Shown: positions 48,876-57,176, counted from the stretch's first letter. The stretch: 64,000 bases of DNA from Listeria cossartiae subsp. cossartiae (GCF_014224155.1 NZ_JAASUI010000002.1:186001-250000); one strand, 5' to 3'. Notes: a model not told the origin generated them from the letters alone. A program made the numbers and translations.

Positions 48876-49534
48876 CAACAGCATTAAAAGGAGTAGTTTT
48901 CGATTTAGATGGTGTCATCACAGATACAGCGCATTATCACTACTTAGCTTGGAAAAAAACAGCGGAAAGCATCGGAATTGAATTCGATGAAGCATTTAAT
49001 GAAAATTTAAAAGGCGTAAGTAGAATTGACTCGCTACTGCTTATTTTGAAAAAGGGTGGACGCGAAAACGATTTTACACAAGAACAAATCGAAGCTCTTG
49101 CCGCAGATAAAAATGAGTTCTATGTGAGCTTATTGCAAGAAATTACGCCAGCTGATGTTTTGCCAGGAATTAAAGAGCTTATTGTGGCTCTTAAAAAGCA
49201 AAATCTTAAATGCGCGATTGCATCTGTTTCGAAAAATGCTCGTACGGTGTTAAGCGCGTTAGAAATGGAACAAGAATTTGATTATATTGTCGATGCTGCT
49301 AAAATCACTAAATCAAAACCTGATCCAGAAATTTTTGTGGAAGCGTGCCGAGGTTTGGACTTAGAAACGTCTGAAGTAGTCGGAGTTGAAGATGCTCAAG
49401 CTGGAATTGAAGCAATCAATGCAGCTGGAATTGTAAGTGTGGGTGTTGGTTCTGGTCTACGCGAGGCGGACATGACCTTGAAAAGTACAGGTTTGCTAGA
49501 TTTACGCATTTTAGAGATATTACATAGCAAATAA
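48872..49534 (+). CDS. pgmB: Beta-phosphoglucomutase (YcjU/PgmB-like)
   Basis: 220 aa from the ATG at 48872 overlapping the glycerate kinase stop. HAD fold with nucleophile Asp11 and acid/base Asp13 in VVFDLDGVITDTAHYHY, plus KSKPDPEIF and GVEDAQAGI motifs. Converts beta-glucose-1-phosphate from the GH65 enzyme to glucose-6-phosphate. Last gene of the operon; a parS site follows 2 nt after the stop. Confidence 0.92.
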   Translation: MTTALKGVVFDLDGVITDTAHYHYLAWKKTAESIGIEFDEAFNENLKGVSRIDSLLLILKKGGRENDFTQEQIEALAADKNEFYVSLLQEITPADVLPGIKELIVALKKQNLKCAIASVSKNARTVLSALEMEQEFDYIVDAAKITKSKPDPEIFVEACRGLDLETSEVVGVEDAQAGIEAINAAGIVSVGVGSGLREADMTLKSTGLLDLRILEILHSK

Positions 49535-49536
49535 AA

Positions 49537-49552
49537 TGTTTCACGTGAAACA
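49537..49552. other. parS site 4
   Basis: Perfect TGTTTCACGTGAAACA immediately after the pgmB stop codon. Confidence 0.92.
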
Positions 49553-49656
49553 AAAGTGTCAAAAAATGAACAAAGAGCAAGATATATTGCTATTCTAAAA
49601 CCCTTTACTTGACCACGATACAACTTTGGAATATTCTGAATGTGAGGTGGATATGT

Positions 49657-49977
49657 ATGGCGATTATTTTTGCAAAAGAAGATGACTTGGAAGAGATTAT
49701 TAGCAGCCATCCTAAAATATTACTTAACTTTTGGGCAGAGTGGTGTGCACCGTGCCGCTGCTTTTGGCCAACGCTTGAGCAATTCGCTGAGATGGAAGAA
49801 GGTAATGTCCAAGTTGTGAAAATTAATGTAGATAAACAACGTGCATTAGCTCAACAGTTTGATGTAAAAGGAATACCCAATTCGCTTGTTCTTGTTGATG
49901 GAGAAATTAAAGGCGCAATTGCTGGTATTGTCAGTTGTGATGAACTTAGAAGCAGATTTAAAAGTCTAGCAAAATAA
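49657..49977 (+). CDS. Thioredoxin-like protein
   Basis: 106 aa from the ATG at 49657 with GAGGTGG upstream. Thioredoxin fold with active site NFWAEWCAPCRCFWP (Cys30, Cys33; a further Cys35) and the cis-Pro region VKGIPNSLVLVDG. The WCAPC active site differs from the WCGPC of the housekeeping thioredoxin, so this is a secondary thiol-disulfide reductase. Bracketed by parS sites 4 and 5. Confidence 0.9.
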   Translation: MAIIFAKEDDLEEIISSHPKILLNFWAEWCAPCRCFWPTLEQFAEMEEGNVQVVKINVDKQRALAQQFDVKGIPNSLVLVDGEIKGAIAGIVSCDELRSRFKSLAK

Positions 49978-50013
49978 AAATTCCGCGATACCAGTTAATG
50001 GTCGCGGAATTTT
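49977..50013. terminator. Bidirectional terminator between thioredoxin-like and nitroreductase genes
   Basis: AAAATTCCGCGA pairs with TCGCGGAATTTT, A- and T-tracts on both sides; serves the two convergent genes. parS site 5 begins two bases later. Confidence 0.85.
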
Positions 50014-50014
50014 T

Positions 50015-50030
50015 TGTTTCACGTGAAACA
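50015..50030. other. parS site 5
   Basis: Perfect TGTTTCACGTGAAACA between the terminator and the end of the nitroreductase gene. Confidence 0.92.
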
Positions 50031-50034
50031 TTTA

Positions 50035-50634
50035 TTATTTGAAAACGCGGAAACGATCAGCGTCATCGATGAATTCTTTTTCGCCAGCTTCTTGAACGAT
50101 GTTACCAAACGGCATTTGCGCACGTAGGTTCCAGCTTGCAGGAATATTCCATTCAGCTTTAACAGCGTCGTCAATTAGTGGATTGTAATGTTGAAGAGAC
50201 GCACCGATACCAGCGTTTGCAAGAGCAACCCATACAGAATGTTGTGCAATACCTGAAGATTGTTCGGACCATACAGGGAAGTTGTCTGCATATAGAGCGA
50301 AGTTTTCTTGTAAGCCTTCGATAACAGCAGTATCTTCAAAGAAAAGAACTGTTCCGTATCCAGCGCGGAAAGAACCAACTTTTTCTTCAGTAGCTGCAAA
50401 ATTTTCAGCTGGTACGATTGCGCGTAAAGTATCTTCTACGATATTCCAAAGTTTATCATGGTTTTCTCCTAAAAGAATAACAGCGCGAGAACTTTGAGAG
50501 TTGAATGAAGATGGGCTATATTTAACAGCGTCTTTAATGATTTCTTCAATTTTGGAATCCTCTAGGGAAACGTTTTTGTCTAGTGCATAAATGGAACGAC
50601 GAACTTTAATAGAATCTAAAAATGTATTAGTCAT
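50035..50634 (-). CDS. Nitroreductase-family protein (Frm2/CinD/HypO type)
   Basis: 199 aa FMN-dependent oxidoreductase. IKVRRSIYALDK at the N-terminus (FMN phosphate binding Arg pair), YSPSSFNSQSSRAVILLG and GIGASLQHYNPLI are typical of the short nitroreductase branch that detoxifies quinones and nitro compounds. Monocistronic with its own promoter (TTGCAA-16-TATACT on the minus strand) overlapped by a palindrome at 50664-50677. Confidence 0.9.
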   Translation of the reverse strand: MTNTFLDSIKVRRSIYALDKNVSLEDSKIEEIIKDAVKYSPSSFNSQSSRAVILLGENHDKLWNIVEDTLRAIVPAENFAATEEKVGSFRAGYGTVLFFEDTAVIEGLQENFALYADNFPVWSEQSSGIAQHSVWVALANAGIGASLQHYNPLIDDAVKAEWNIPASWNLRAQMPFGNIVQEAGEKEFIDDADRFRVFK

Positions 50635-50663
50635 AATTATAAAACTCCTTTGTTAATGTTATT

Positions 50664-50701
50664 TACTTACATAAGTATAGCAACTATTTATTAATTTGCA
50701 A
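50664..50701 (-). promoter_or_regulatory. Nitroreductase promoter with candidate HxlR/MarR-type operator
   Basis: Minus-strand -35 TTGCAA (50701-50696), 16-bp spacer, -10 TATACT (50679-50674). TACTTA-CA-TAAGTA (50664-50677), a perfect inverted repeat, overlaps the -10. It resembles the operators of DUF24/HxlR redox regulators such as YodB and HypR, which control nitroreductases in B. subtilis. Confidence 0.6.
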
Positions 50702-50778
50702 GTGTTTTTGTCGGAAAAAGATTATGTAAGCGCTAAACCGGTTCTGGCTCTTGCGAAAAAATTTTTTTAGCAAAATGC

Positions 50779-50807
50779 TTGATTTTAAGAACGTTTGTTC
50801 GTATAAT
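50779..50807 (+). promoter_or_regulatory. Promoter with LexA-like box
   Basis: TTGATT (50779-50784), 17-bp spacer, TATAAT (50802-50807). The spacer contains AGAACGTTTGTTCG (50788-50801), which matches the Firmicutes LexA box CGAACNNNNGTTCG except at the first base. Placement inside the promoter is as expected for repression. Confidence 0.6.
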
Positions 50808-50827
50808 GTGATTAAGAGGTGATAATT

Positions 50828-51181
50828 ATGGTTATGGCAATCCAGAAAGAGCAAGTGCGGACAGCGAAGAATGCAGCTTTTTTAACGAGTCGGCCAGAAG
50901 TGGATTATTTAGAACGCGAGAGCTTTTTTATCACATTAAAAGATGCCATGAAGCGAGAATGGGTCGTTCGGTTAAGCTATTTTCAAGAAGCAGATGTTTC
51001 TTCTTTACGTCTAGCATCCTTTGAATATCCTTCCGCATTCCTTGGGCTTGGAGAACTTGAAAAACAAGATTTGGTGCCACTCGAAATAGATATGCTAACA
51101 GAAGAAGTTATTTTTAAGGACATAGTTGGGTATGAATATGTTATTGAATTTAGAGATATTATTGATGTGGAATTATTGTAG
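50828..51181 (+). CDS. Hypothetical protein downstream of a LexA-like box
   Basis: 117 aa from the ATG at 50828 with AGAGGTG upstream (ATG at 50834 is an alternative). No signal peptide or membrane segment and no family recognised with confidence. The C-terminal half is predicted beta-rich (EEVIFKDIVGYEYVIEFRDIIDVELL). Small cytoplasmic proteins under LexA control often assist error-prone polymerases; that role is only a possibility here. Confidence 0.65.
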   Translation: MVMAIQKEQVRTAKNAAFLTSRPEVDYLERESFFITLKDAMKREWVVRLSYFQEADVSSLRLASFEYPSAFLGLGELEKQDLVPLEIDMLTEEVIFKDIVGYEYVIEFRDIIDVELL

Positions 51182-51231
51182 GAGCAGTCGTTTATTCGGC
51201 TGCTTTTCTTGTCAAAGAGGAAATTAATATG

Positions 51232-51266
51232 TATAATGGTTGTTATGACAATTATTGTTACGACAA
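51232..51266 (+). promoter_or_regulatory. MarR promoter and tandem operator repeats
   Basis: A -10 TATAAT at 51232-51237 is followed by TTGTTATGACAA (51240-51251) and TTGTTACGACAA (51255-51266), two 12-bp near-identical sites each with TTGT/ACAA symmetry, 15 bp apart and just upstream of the marR ribosome site. Position fits autorepression. Confidence 0.65.
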
Positions 51267-51283
51267 TGGAAAAGGGGATAGTA

Positions 51284-51706
51284 ATGCGCGGATATTATGA
51301 TGAAATCTCATTTGATGTGAATACGACAGCGAAGAAAATGCATTTGTTTTTGCTGCGTTCAATTGCGAGTTATGACGTGACGCCTGAGCAATGGTCTGTT
51401 TTAGAGGGAATTGAGGCGAACGAGCCAATTTCTCAAAAAGAGATTGCGCTTTGGACGAAGAAGGATACGCCGACTGTGAATCGCATTGTCGATGTTTTGC
51501 TTAGAAAAGAGCTTATTGTGCGGGAAATTAGTACAGAAGATAGACGGATTTCGCTGTTATCTTTAACTGAAAAAGGGCGAAAAGAGACGAACGAACTGCG
51601 AGATATCGTGGAAGCGAGTTGCGAAAAAATGTTTGCCGGAGTTGAGCGCGCGGATTTGGAGAAATTCACGGCTATTTTAAAGAACATTTCTACTAATATA
51701 GAGTAA
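51284..51706 (+). CDS. MarR-family transcriptional regulator
   Basis: 140 aa from the ATG at 51284 (AAGGGG upstream); longer readings run through the operator region. Winged helix with ISQKEIALWTKKDTPTVNRIVDVLLRKELIVRE and the wing STEDRRISLLSLTEKG, typical MarR. Probably represses itself and the MFS gene 13 nt downstream; inducer unknown. Confidence 0.9.
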   Translation: MRGYYDEISFDVNTTAKKMHLFLLRSIASYDVTPEQWSVLEGIEANEPISQKEIALWTKKDTPTVNRIVDVLLRKELIVREISTEDRRISLLSLTEKGRKETNELRDIVEASCEKMFAGVERADLEKFTAILKNISTNIE

Positions 51707-51719
51707 AGAGGGGTAAATT

Positions 51720-52868
51720 TTGGAAAATAAGACAAGACTTTGGACGAAGGACTACGTATTTTTATTATTAGGAAGTGTGCTTTTATATATTGGATTTATG
51801 GTGTTTATGCCGACGTTACCGGCCCGGATTATTGAACTAGGCGGAACACAAATGCAAGCGAGTTTGGCGGTAGGGTTGTTTTCGATTGTAGCACTACTGA
51901 TGCGAGCGATTGCGGGAAGTTGGAACGATAAATTTGGCCCGAAAGTATTAATTATTGTTGGTTTTTTGATTTTAATTTTAACGACGGTGAACTTTTATTG
52001 GTCAACTGCGGTTTCGGCCTTGCTTTTATTGCGGCTTTTTCACGGAGCTGGCTGGGGGATTGGAACGACGTCGATTGCCACCGGTGTTTCTAAATTAGTA
52101 CCACCGAGCCGAACGGGAGAAGGCATTGGGTTTTACGGGCTTACAACTGCGCTTGGAATGTCACTGGCGCCGATTATTGCAATTTTAATTATGAATTATT
52201 TTTCTTTCGATGTTTTAGTGACGTTTTCGCTTGTTTTGATGGTGTTTATTTTAATTTTGATGACACAGTTGAAAATTCCAAAATCAGAAAAAGTCGTACA
52301 TCATAAAATGAAATTGTTTGAGAAAACGGCGTTACTTCCGGCTGGATTATGTTTACTAATGGCGATTCCGCTTGGTGGGATTCAGACGTTTATGATGGTG
52401 TATGGGACGGAGCTTGGGATTTCGACGACTTGGGTTTACTTCATTGGACAAGCGATTATGGTGCTTGTGAGCCGCTTGTTTGCTGGGCGGCTTTATGATA
52501 CGAAGGGGCACCGTTTTGTTGTTATTCCGGGCGCGCTTTCGATGATTATCGGGATATTGATTCTTTCGTTTGCAACGGGGGCAATCAGTTTGTTTATTGC
52601 ATCGCTATTCTTTGGGCTAGGTTACGGGATGTCGCAACCGGCACTTCAAGCACTTGCTGTTGACCGAGCTGCACCTCACAATAAAGGTACCGCGAATGGG
52701 ACGTTTCTTTCGGGGATGGATATTGGGATGGCTGTTGGTAGTTTTGGTCTGAGTATCGTGGCGACTTACTATAATTATGCGATCATGTACCGCACAGCAA
52801 TTATTGCGCTTATCGTATTTTTTGCCGTGTATTGGTTTACTTTAGGACGAAAAGTGAAAAATAGCTAA
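51720..52868 (+). CDS. MFS efflux transporter, co-operonic with MarR
   Basis: 382 aa, 12 hydrophobic helices, TTG start with GAGGGG upstream. Motif A (GSWNDKFGPKVLIIVGF) and LPARIIELGGTQMQASLAVGLFS fit the YfcJ/DHA1-like exporter group. The MarR-MFS pair suggests inducible export of a toxic compound; substrate unknown. Confidence 0.88.
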   Translation: MENKTRLWTKDYVFLLLGSVLLYIGFMVFMPTLPARIIELGGTQMQASLAVGLFSIVALLMRAIAGSWNDKFGPKVLIIVGFLILILTTVNFYWSTAVSALLLLRLFHGAGWGIGTTSIATGVSKLVPPSRTGEGIGFYGLTTALGMSLAPIIAILIMNYFSFDVLVTFSLVLMVFILILMTQLKIPKSEKVVHHKMKLFEKTALLPAGLCLLMAIPLGGIQTFMMVYGTELGISTTWVYFIGQAIMVLVSRLFAGRLYDTKGHRFVVIPGALSMIIGILILSFATGAISLFIASLFFGLGYGMSQPALQALAVDRAAPHNKGTANGTFLSGMDIGMAVGSFGLSIVATYYNYAIMYRTAIIALIVFFAVYWFTLGRKVKNS

Positions 52869-52901
52869 CATCTTTTGTGAAGCTGTTTTCAAATTTTAAA
52901 A

Positions 52902-52943
52902 GTGTGAGAATTGCTTTAAATAGCGGATTCTCGCGCTTTTTTT
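52902..52943. terminator. Terminator after the MarR-MFS operon
   Basis: GTGTGAGAAT (52902-52911) pairs with ATTCTCGCGC (52927-52936, two wobbles), then TTTTTTT. Confidence 0.8.
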
Positions 52944-53017
52944 ATATTGGAAAGTTTGAACATCACATTTATTTGTAGATTTAGTATAAATTTTCTGAAA
53001 AACAGCGCTGTTTCTGC

Positions 53018-53238
53018 TATAATATACAAAAGTACAAAAGGCAGTGTTTACTTTTAAGCGCTGAAAAATCCGAATATTGTGTGGAATATCACAGATTCGT
53101 TTTTTTAATTTCTTAAGGACAGAACTTCGAAAAGCATAAGTGGAACGAGGAAGGCTCATATCTGACCAATAAGTATTCTATTATTGGTGAAAATTTTTGG
53201 TAGTAATTGGGGAAATTTGATGACAGGAGAGATGTTGA
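53018..53238 (+). promoter_or_regulatory. serC-serA leader with promoter, attenuator-like hairpins and no ORF
   Basis: The 370-bp gap before serC holds a TATAAT at 53018-53023, a small stem CAGTG/CGCTG (about 53042-53063), an intrinsic-terminator-like hairpin at 53071-53106 (CGAAT-a-TTGTG with CACAG-ATTCG, then T7) and a further CCAATAA/TTATTGG hairpin near 53166-53187. Either an RNA-regulated leader or a short separate transcript of about 75 nt. The T-box hallmark sequence was looked for and not found. Confidence 0.5.
53071..53106 (+). terminator. Terminator-like hairpin inside the serC leader
   Basis: CGAAT(A)TTGTG (53071-53081) pairs with CACAGATTCG (53090-53099), followed by seven T residues, about 130 bp before the serC start and about 45 bp after a putative -10 element. 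Confidence 0.65.
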
Positions 53239-54330
53239 GTGGAACGTGTTTATAATTTTTCGGCAGGTCCGGCAGTTTTACCAGTACCGGTACTTGAAAA
53301 GGTTCAAAGGGAGCTACTCTCTTACAATGGTTCAGGAATGTCAGTAATGGAGCTGAGTCACCGTTCAGAATTATTTCAAAACATCCTAGACGATGCGGAG
53401 AGCTTAATTCGAGAATTGATGGAGATTCCAGATAATTACAAAGTACTATTTTTGCAAGGTGGCGCGAGTTTGCAATTTAACATGGTGCCGATGAATCTTG
53501 CAAATGGTAAAAAAGCGGCTTATGTAAACACTGGATCTTGGGCGAAGAAAGCAATTTCTGAAGCCAAAAAAATTCAGGGTGTTGAGGTGGAAGTAGTTGC
53601 CTCATCGGAAGACCGCAATTTCAGCTATATTCCTGAAATTCCTACAGTTTCTAGTGATGTGGCTTACTTACATGTAACGACAAATAATACGATCGAAGGA
53701 ACGGCGATGTTTGATGTGCCAGACTCAGCTGTCCCGGTCGTTGCGGATATGTCCTCCAATATTTTATCGAGCGTTTATGATGTGGAAAAATTCGGCTTAA
53801 TTTATGCAGGAGCGCAAAAGAACATTGGGCCTGCTGGATTAACGCTTGTCATCGTGCGCGAAGATTTGATAGGGCAAGTAGAGGGGCTTCCTTCTATGTT
53901 AGATTTCAAAGTACAAGCCGAGAATGATTCCATGTATAACACACCACCAACGTTTGCCATTTATGTAGCGAAATTAGTATTTGAATGGATTAAAGAGCAA
54001 GGTGGCGTGGCTGGGATTGAAGCGTTAAATCGCAAAAAAGCGGCATTATTATATGATTATATTGATCAATCGGATTTCTTTTCTTCACCGGTCGAACCTT
54101 CTGCCAGATCGCTCACGAATGTTCCTTTTGTGACGAATTCTCAGGAGTTTGATAAAGCTTTTGTCAAAGAAGCTGAAGCAAATGGTTTTGAAAACTTGAA
54201 AGGACATCGCTCAGTGGGCGGGATGCGAGCAAGTCTTTACAATGCATTTCCAGTTGAAGGGGTGGAAGCTCTAATCGCCTTTATGGAAAAATTTGCCAAT
54301 GCAAGAAAAGGGGGAGAAGTACGTGTTTAA
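53239..54330 (+). CDS. serC: Phosphoserine aminotransferase
   Basis: 363 aa PLP enzyme making phosphoserine from 3-phosphohydroxypyruvate and glutamate. GTG start with AGGAGAG upstream. [10 protein letters not shown] at the N-terminus, [23 protein letters not shown] and the PLP lysine Lys194 in [14 protein letters not shown]. Overlaps serA by 8 nt. Confidence 0.96.
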   Translation: MERVYNFSAGPAVLPVPVLEKVQRELLSYNGSGMSVMELSHRSELFQNILDDAESLIRELMEIPDNYKVLFLQGGASLQFNMVPMNLANGKKAAYVNTGSWAKKAISEAKKIQGVEVEVVASSEDRNFSYIPEIPTVSSDVAYLHVTTNNTIEGTAMFDVPDSAVPVVADMSSNILSSVYDVEKFGLIYAGAQKNIGPAGLTLVIVREDLIGQVEGLPSMLDFKVQAENDSMYNTPPTFAIYVAKLVFEWIKEQGGVAGIEALNRKKAALLYDYIDQSDFFSSPVEPSARSLTNVPFVTNSQEFDKAFVKEAEANGFENLKGHRSVGGMRASLYNAFPVEGVEALIAFMEKFANARKGGEVRV

Positions 54331-55510
54331 TATCCAAACGTTTAATGCTATCGCAAAAGAAGGCTTAAAGACATTTGATCTTGAAAAATATGTGATTGAT
54401 GCGAATCAGCCAGCAGACGGGATTTTACTACGGAGTTACAACTTACACGATTTTGACTTTCCAGAAACAGTGAAGGCAGTTGCTAGAGCTGGTGCGGGGG
54501 TTAATAATATCCCAGTAGAAAATTGTTCAGAAAAAGGTATTGTTGTTTTCAACACGCCTGGCGCGAATGCCAATGCTGTGAAGGAGTTAGTCCTTGCGAG
54601 TTTATTCGTTTCGGCGCGCCCCATTTTGGAAGGAACGGAATGGGTGAAACAATTGCCGGCAGAAGATGATGTTGAGCAAAAAGTGGAAGCTGGTAAAAAA
54701 GCTTTTGCGGGGACAGAACTTGCTGGGAAAAAATTGGGGATTATTGGCTTGGGTGCAATAGGTGCTTTAGTTGCGAATGACGCTTTATCGCTTGGGATGG
54801 ATGTGGTTGGTTATGATCCGTTCGTTTCGGTGGACACGGCTTGGAGAATTTCTAAAGAAGTGGAACGCGCGATGACGATAGAAGAAGTTTTAGCGACCTG
54901 TGATTATTTAACCGTTCATGTGCCTTTAACGGATAAAACGCGCGGTATGTTTAACGCGGATACGCTGCAATTAGTAAAAGATAATGCAGTTTTACTGAAC
55001 TTTTCACGCGGCGAGTTAGTCGATGCTGCGTCTATGAGAGAAGCTTTGGATGATGGACTTTTACGTTTGTATATTACGGATTTTGCAACAAAAGAATTAT
55101 TAAATCATAAAAAAGTGCATGTATTTCCACATTTAGGTGCATCGACGGAAGAAGCGGAGACCAACTGCGCAAAAATGGCTGCGAAAGAACTACAAGCTTA
55201 TTTTGAAACGGGCAGCATTAAAAATTCTGTGAACTATCCAAATGTGGAAATGCCGTATAATGGGCATCCGCGAATTGGAATTTGCCACAAAAATATTCCA
55301 AATATGGTAGGGCAAATCACGACCGAACTTGGGAAATATTCTTTAAACATTTTAGATATGACCAATCGCAGTAAAAATGAATATGCCTACACGTTAATTG
55401 ATATCGATAAAGAAACGCAAGCTAATTTGGAACAATTAAAGCAAGATTTGTTAGCTGTCCAAGGGGTTTTGCGTGTTCGACTTATTGAGCCCTTAGGTGT
55501 AACGGTTTAA
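54323..55510 (+). CDS. serA: D-3-phosphoglycerate dehydrogenase
   Basis: 395 aa from the GTG at 54323, with GGGGGAG upstream inside serC. Oxidises 3-phosphoglycerate, the committing step of serine synthesis. NAD-binding [20 protein letters not shown], the catalytic His in [13 protein letters not shown] and a C-terminal ACT domain (about 320-395) for likely serine feedback. Short-form enzyme. A Noc-type site follows 5 nt after the stop. Confidence 0.96.
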   Translation: MFNIQTFNAIAKEGLKTFDLEKYVIDANQPADGILLRSYNLHDFDFPETVKAVARAGAGVNNIPVENCSEKGIVVFNTPGANANAVKELVLASLFVSARPILEGTEWVKQLPAEDDVEQKVEAGKKAFAGTELAGKKLGIIGLGAIGALVANDALSLGMDVVGYDPFVSVDTAWRISKEVERAMTIEEVLATCDYLTVHVPLTDKTRGMFNADTLQLVKDNAVLLNFSRGELVDAASMREALDDGLLRLYITDFATKELLNHKKVHVFPHLGASTEEAETNCAKMAAKELQAYFETGSIKNSVNYPNVEMPYNGHPRIGICHKNIPNMVGQITTELGKYSLNILDMTNRSKNEYAYTLIDIDKETQANLEQLKQDLLAVQGVLRVRLIEPLGVTV

Positions 55511-55514
55511 AATT

Positions 55515-55528
55515 ATTACCCGGGAAAT
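55515..55528. other. Noc-binding-type site (one change) after serA
   Basis: ATTACCCGGGAAAT, same variant as at 20712 and 33292. Confidence 0.65.
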
Positions 55529-55532
55529 AATG

Positions 55533-55580
55533 AGAGCATGAAACGTTGTGGTTATTGCCAAATGGGTTCATGCTCTTTTA
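55533..55580 (+). terminator. Hairpin between serA and the DUF1015 gene
   Basis: AGAGCATGAA (55533-55542) pairs with TTCATGCTCT (55567-55576) across a 24-nt loop, followed by TTTTA. Likely partial terminator within the ser operon. Confidence 0.7.
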
Positions 55581-55598
55581 CTAAAAAGGAGGATAACA

Positions 55599-56840
55599 AT
55601 GGTAAATATACGTCCATTTAAAGCAATTCGTCCAATTAAAAATTTAGCAGAAAAAGTGGCTTCATTGCCATATGATGTACTTAATTCGGATGAGGCGCGC
55701 GAACTTGGTGATGCAAATAAGTATTCTTTTTTACATATTGATAAGGCGGAAATTGATTTGGATCCGGCGATTTCCCCTTACGACCCAGCTGTTTATCAAA
55801 AAGCGGCTGACAATTTGGAGCAATTTGAGCTGGATGGTTGGCTTGGTAGAGAAGCAAATCCGGCATTTTATATTTATCAGCTGACGATGGATGGCCGTCC
55901 GCAAACGGGTCTTGTTGTTTGCACGTCGATTGATGATTATATGAACGGGAAGATTAAAAAACATGAGCTGACTCGTGAGGAAAAGGAGTTGGACCGGATT
56001 CGCCATGTCGATGTTTGTGATGCGAATACAAGTCCGATTTTCCTGACTTATCGTGGAAAAGAAGCGATTAATACGCTTGTTGAGTCTTGGGTGCGGGAAA
56101 ATGAGCCGGAATATGACTTTGAGAGCTTCCACGGCGTCGCGCATAAGGTTTGGGCAATTACGGACGCACATATTCTAGAAGACCTGTCAGCGGCGTTCTC
56201 GGAAGTCCCAGCGCTATACATCGCAGACGGACATCATAGAACGGAGTCGGCGGTAAAAGTTGGTCTGAAACGGCGTGATGAGTTTCCGGAGGCTGGACCA
56301 GAAGCGGAATTCAATTTCTTTTTATCGGTTGTTTTCCCAGAAGAGCAATTAGAAATTCTTGATTATAATCGGGTTGTGAATGTGCCAATTGAAGTGGATT
56401 TCATTAGCAAAGTAGAGACTAGTTTTGATGTGGAGAAGGTTGGGAAAGAAGCATTTAAGCCAGAGAAGCCAAAACAAGTAGGGATGTATTTGGACGGAAA
56501 TTGGTACAAACTTACAGCGAAAAGTGAAGTGATTCCAAATGATGTGATTGGGCAGCTAGATGTTTCGATATTGCAATCGCAAGTTTTAACGCCGATTTTT
56601 GGGATTGAAGATATTCGCCGCGATAACCGCATTGATTTTGTCGGTGGAATACGTGGATTGGGTGAGCTAGAGCGTCTCGTTGATAACGGTAGCCATTCGG
56701 TCGCATTTGCGATGTACCCACCAACAATGGACGATTTACTTAGTGTGGCAGATGCTTCGGAAATCATGCCGCCAAAATCGACTTGGTTTGAACCGAAATT
56801 ATTAAGTGGGCTGTTTGTTCATGATTTAGAGAGCAAGTGA
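55599..56840 (+). CDS. DUF1015-family protein, possible serine-kinase-like enzyme
   Basis: 413 aa from the ATG at 55599 with AAGGAGG upstream. DUF1015 features: IRPFKAIRPIKNLAEKVASLPYDVL at the N-terminus, KKHELTREEKELDRIRH, and the YIADGHHRTESAVK motif whose DGHHR resembles the nucleotide-binding motif of the ParB/sulfiredoxin fold that includes the free serine kinases SerK and SbnI. Location directly after serC-serA strengthens a link with phosphoserine. Enzymatic activity is inference. Confidence 0.8.
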   Translation: MVNIRPFKAIRPIKNLAEKVASLPYDVLNSDEARELGDANKYSFLHIDKAEIDLDPAISPYDPAVYQKAADNLEQFELDGWLGREANPAFYIYQLTMDGRPQTGLVVCTSIDDYMNGKIKKHELTREEKELDRIRHVDVCDANTSPIFLTYRGKEAINTLVESWVRENEPEYDFESFHGVAHKVWAITDAHILEDLSAAFSEVPALYIADGHHRTESAVKVGLKRRDEFPEAGPEAEFNFFLSVVFPEEQLEILDYNRVVNVPIEVDFISKVETSFDVEKVGKEAFKPEKPKQVGMYLDGNWYKLTAKSEVIPNDVIGQLDVSILQSQVLTPIFGIEDIRRDNRIDFVGGIRGLGELERLVDNGSHSVAFAMYPPTMDDLLSVADASEIMPPKSTWFEPKLLSGLFVHDLESK

Positions 56841-57172
56841 TTTTTAGGATGAAGCATATTAGTTACTTTTATTCTGCGGAAAATGAGTCGGAAATAAACT
56901 TAGAGATATGGAAAGCGTTTATGAATAAAAGTGAAGCTGAGCGAGAAATCCATTTTGATTATACGGGTATCGTGTTTGATATTCAGTTGAGAGAGGTCGG
57001 GAAAGTGGACTTGCCGGAGCTGGTTGAAACGCTGCTTGAAGAGAACGGGATGGAAGCTTTGCCGGTTTTAGTTGTGAATGAGGAAGTATACAAGTATGGC
57101 GAGTTTTCTGTTATTGAGGCAGTTGAGGAATTGCTAGATGTGGGTGTTTCAATTCAAGTGGAAGAAGATTAA
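56837..57172 (+). CDS. Hypothetical small protein, thioredoxin-fold-like (ArsD-reminiscent)
   Basis: 111 aa, GTG overlapping the stop of the DUF1015 gene (GTGA) with AGAGAG upstream; an ATG at 56849 is possible but badly spaced. Acidic, with an alternating pattern and a MEALPVLVVNEEVYKYGEF segment like the C-terminal part of ArsD or glutaredoxin-like folds, but no cysteines. Translationally coupled to the DUF1015 gene, so perhaps its partner. Function unknown. Confidence 0.7.
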   Translation: MIFRMKHISYFYSAENESEINLEIWKAFMNKSEAEREIHFDYTGIVFDIQLREVGKVDLPELVETLLEENGMEALPVLVVNEEVYKYGEFSVIEAVEELLDVGVSIQVEED

Positions 57173-57176
57173 AATC

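Noticed and set aside
50828..51181. Assignment of the LexA-box gene as a YolD-like protein
   Set aside because: The remembered YolD core motif is not visible; left as hypothetical.
53018..53238. T-box riboswitch for serine genes
   Set aside because: No AGGGTGGNACCGCG-like T-box sequence and the distance from promoter to terminator is far too short for a specifier stem.
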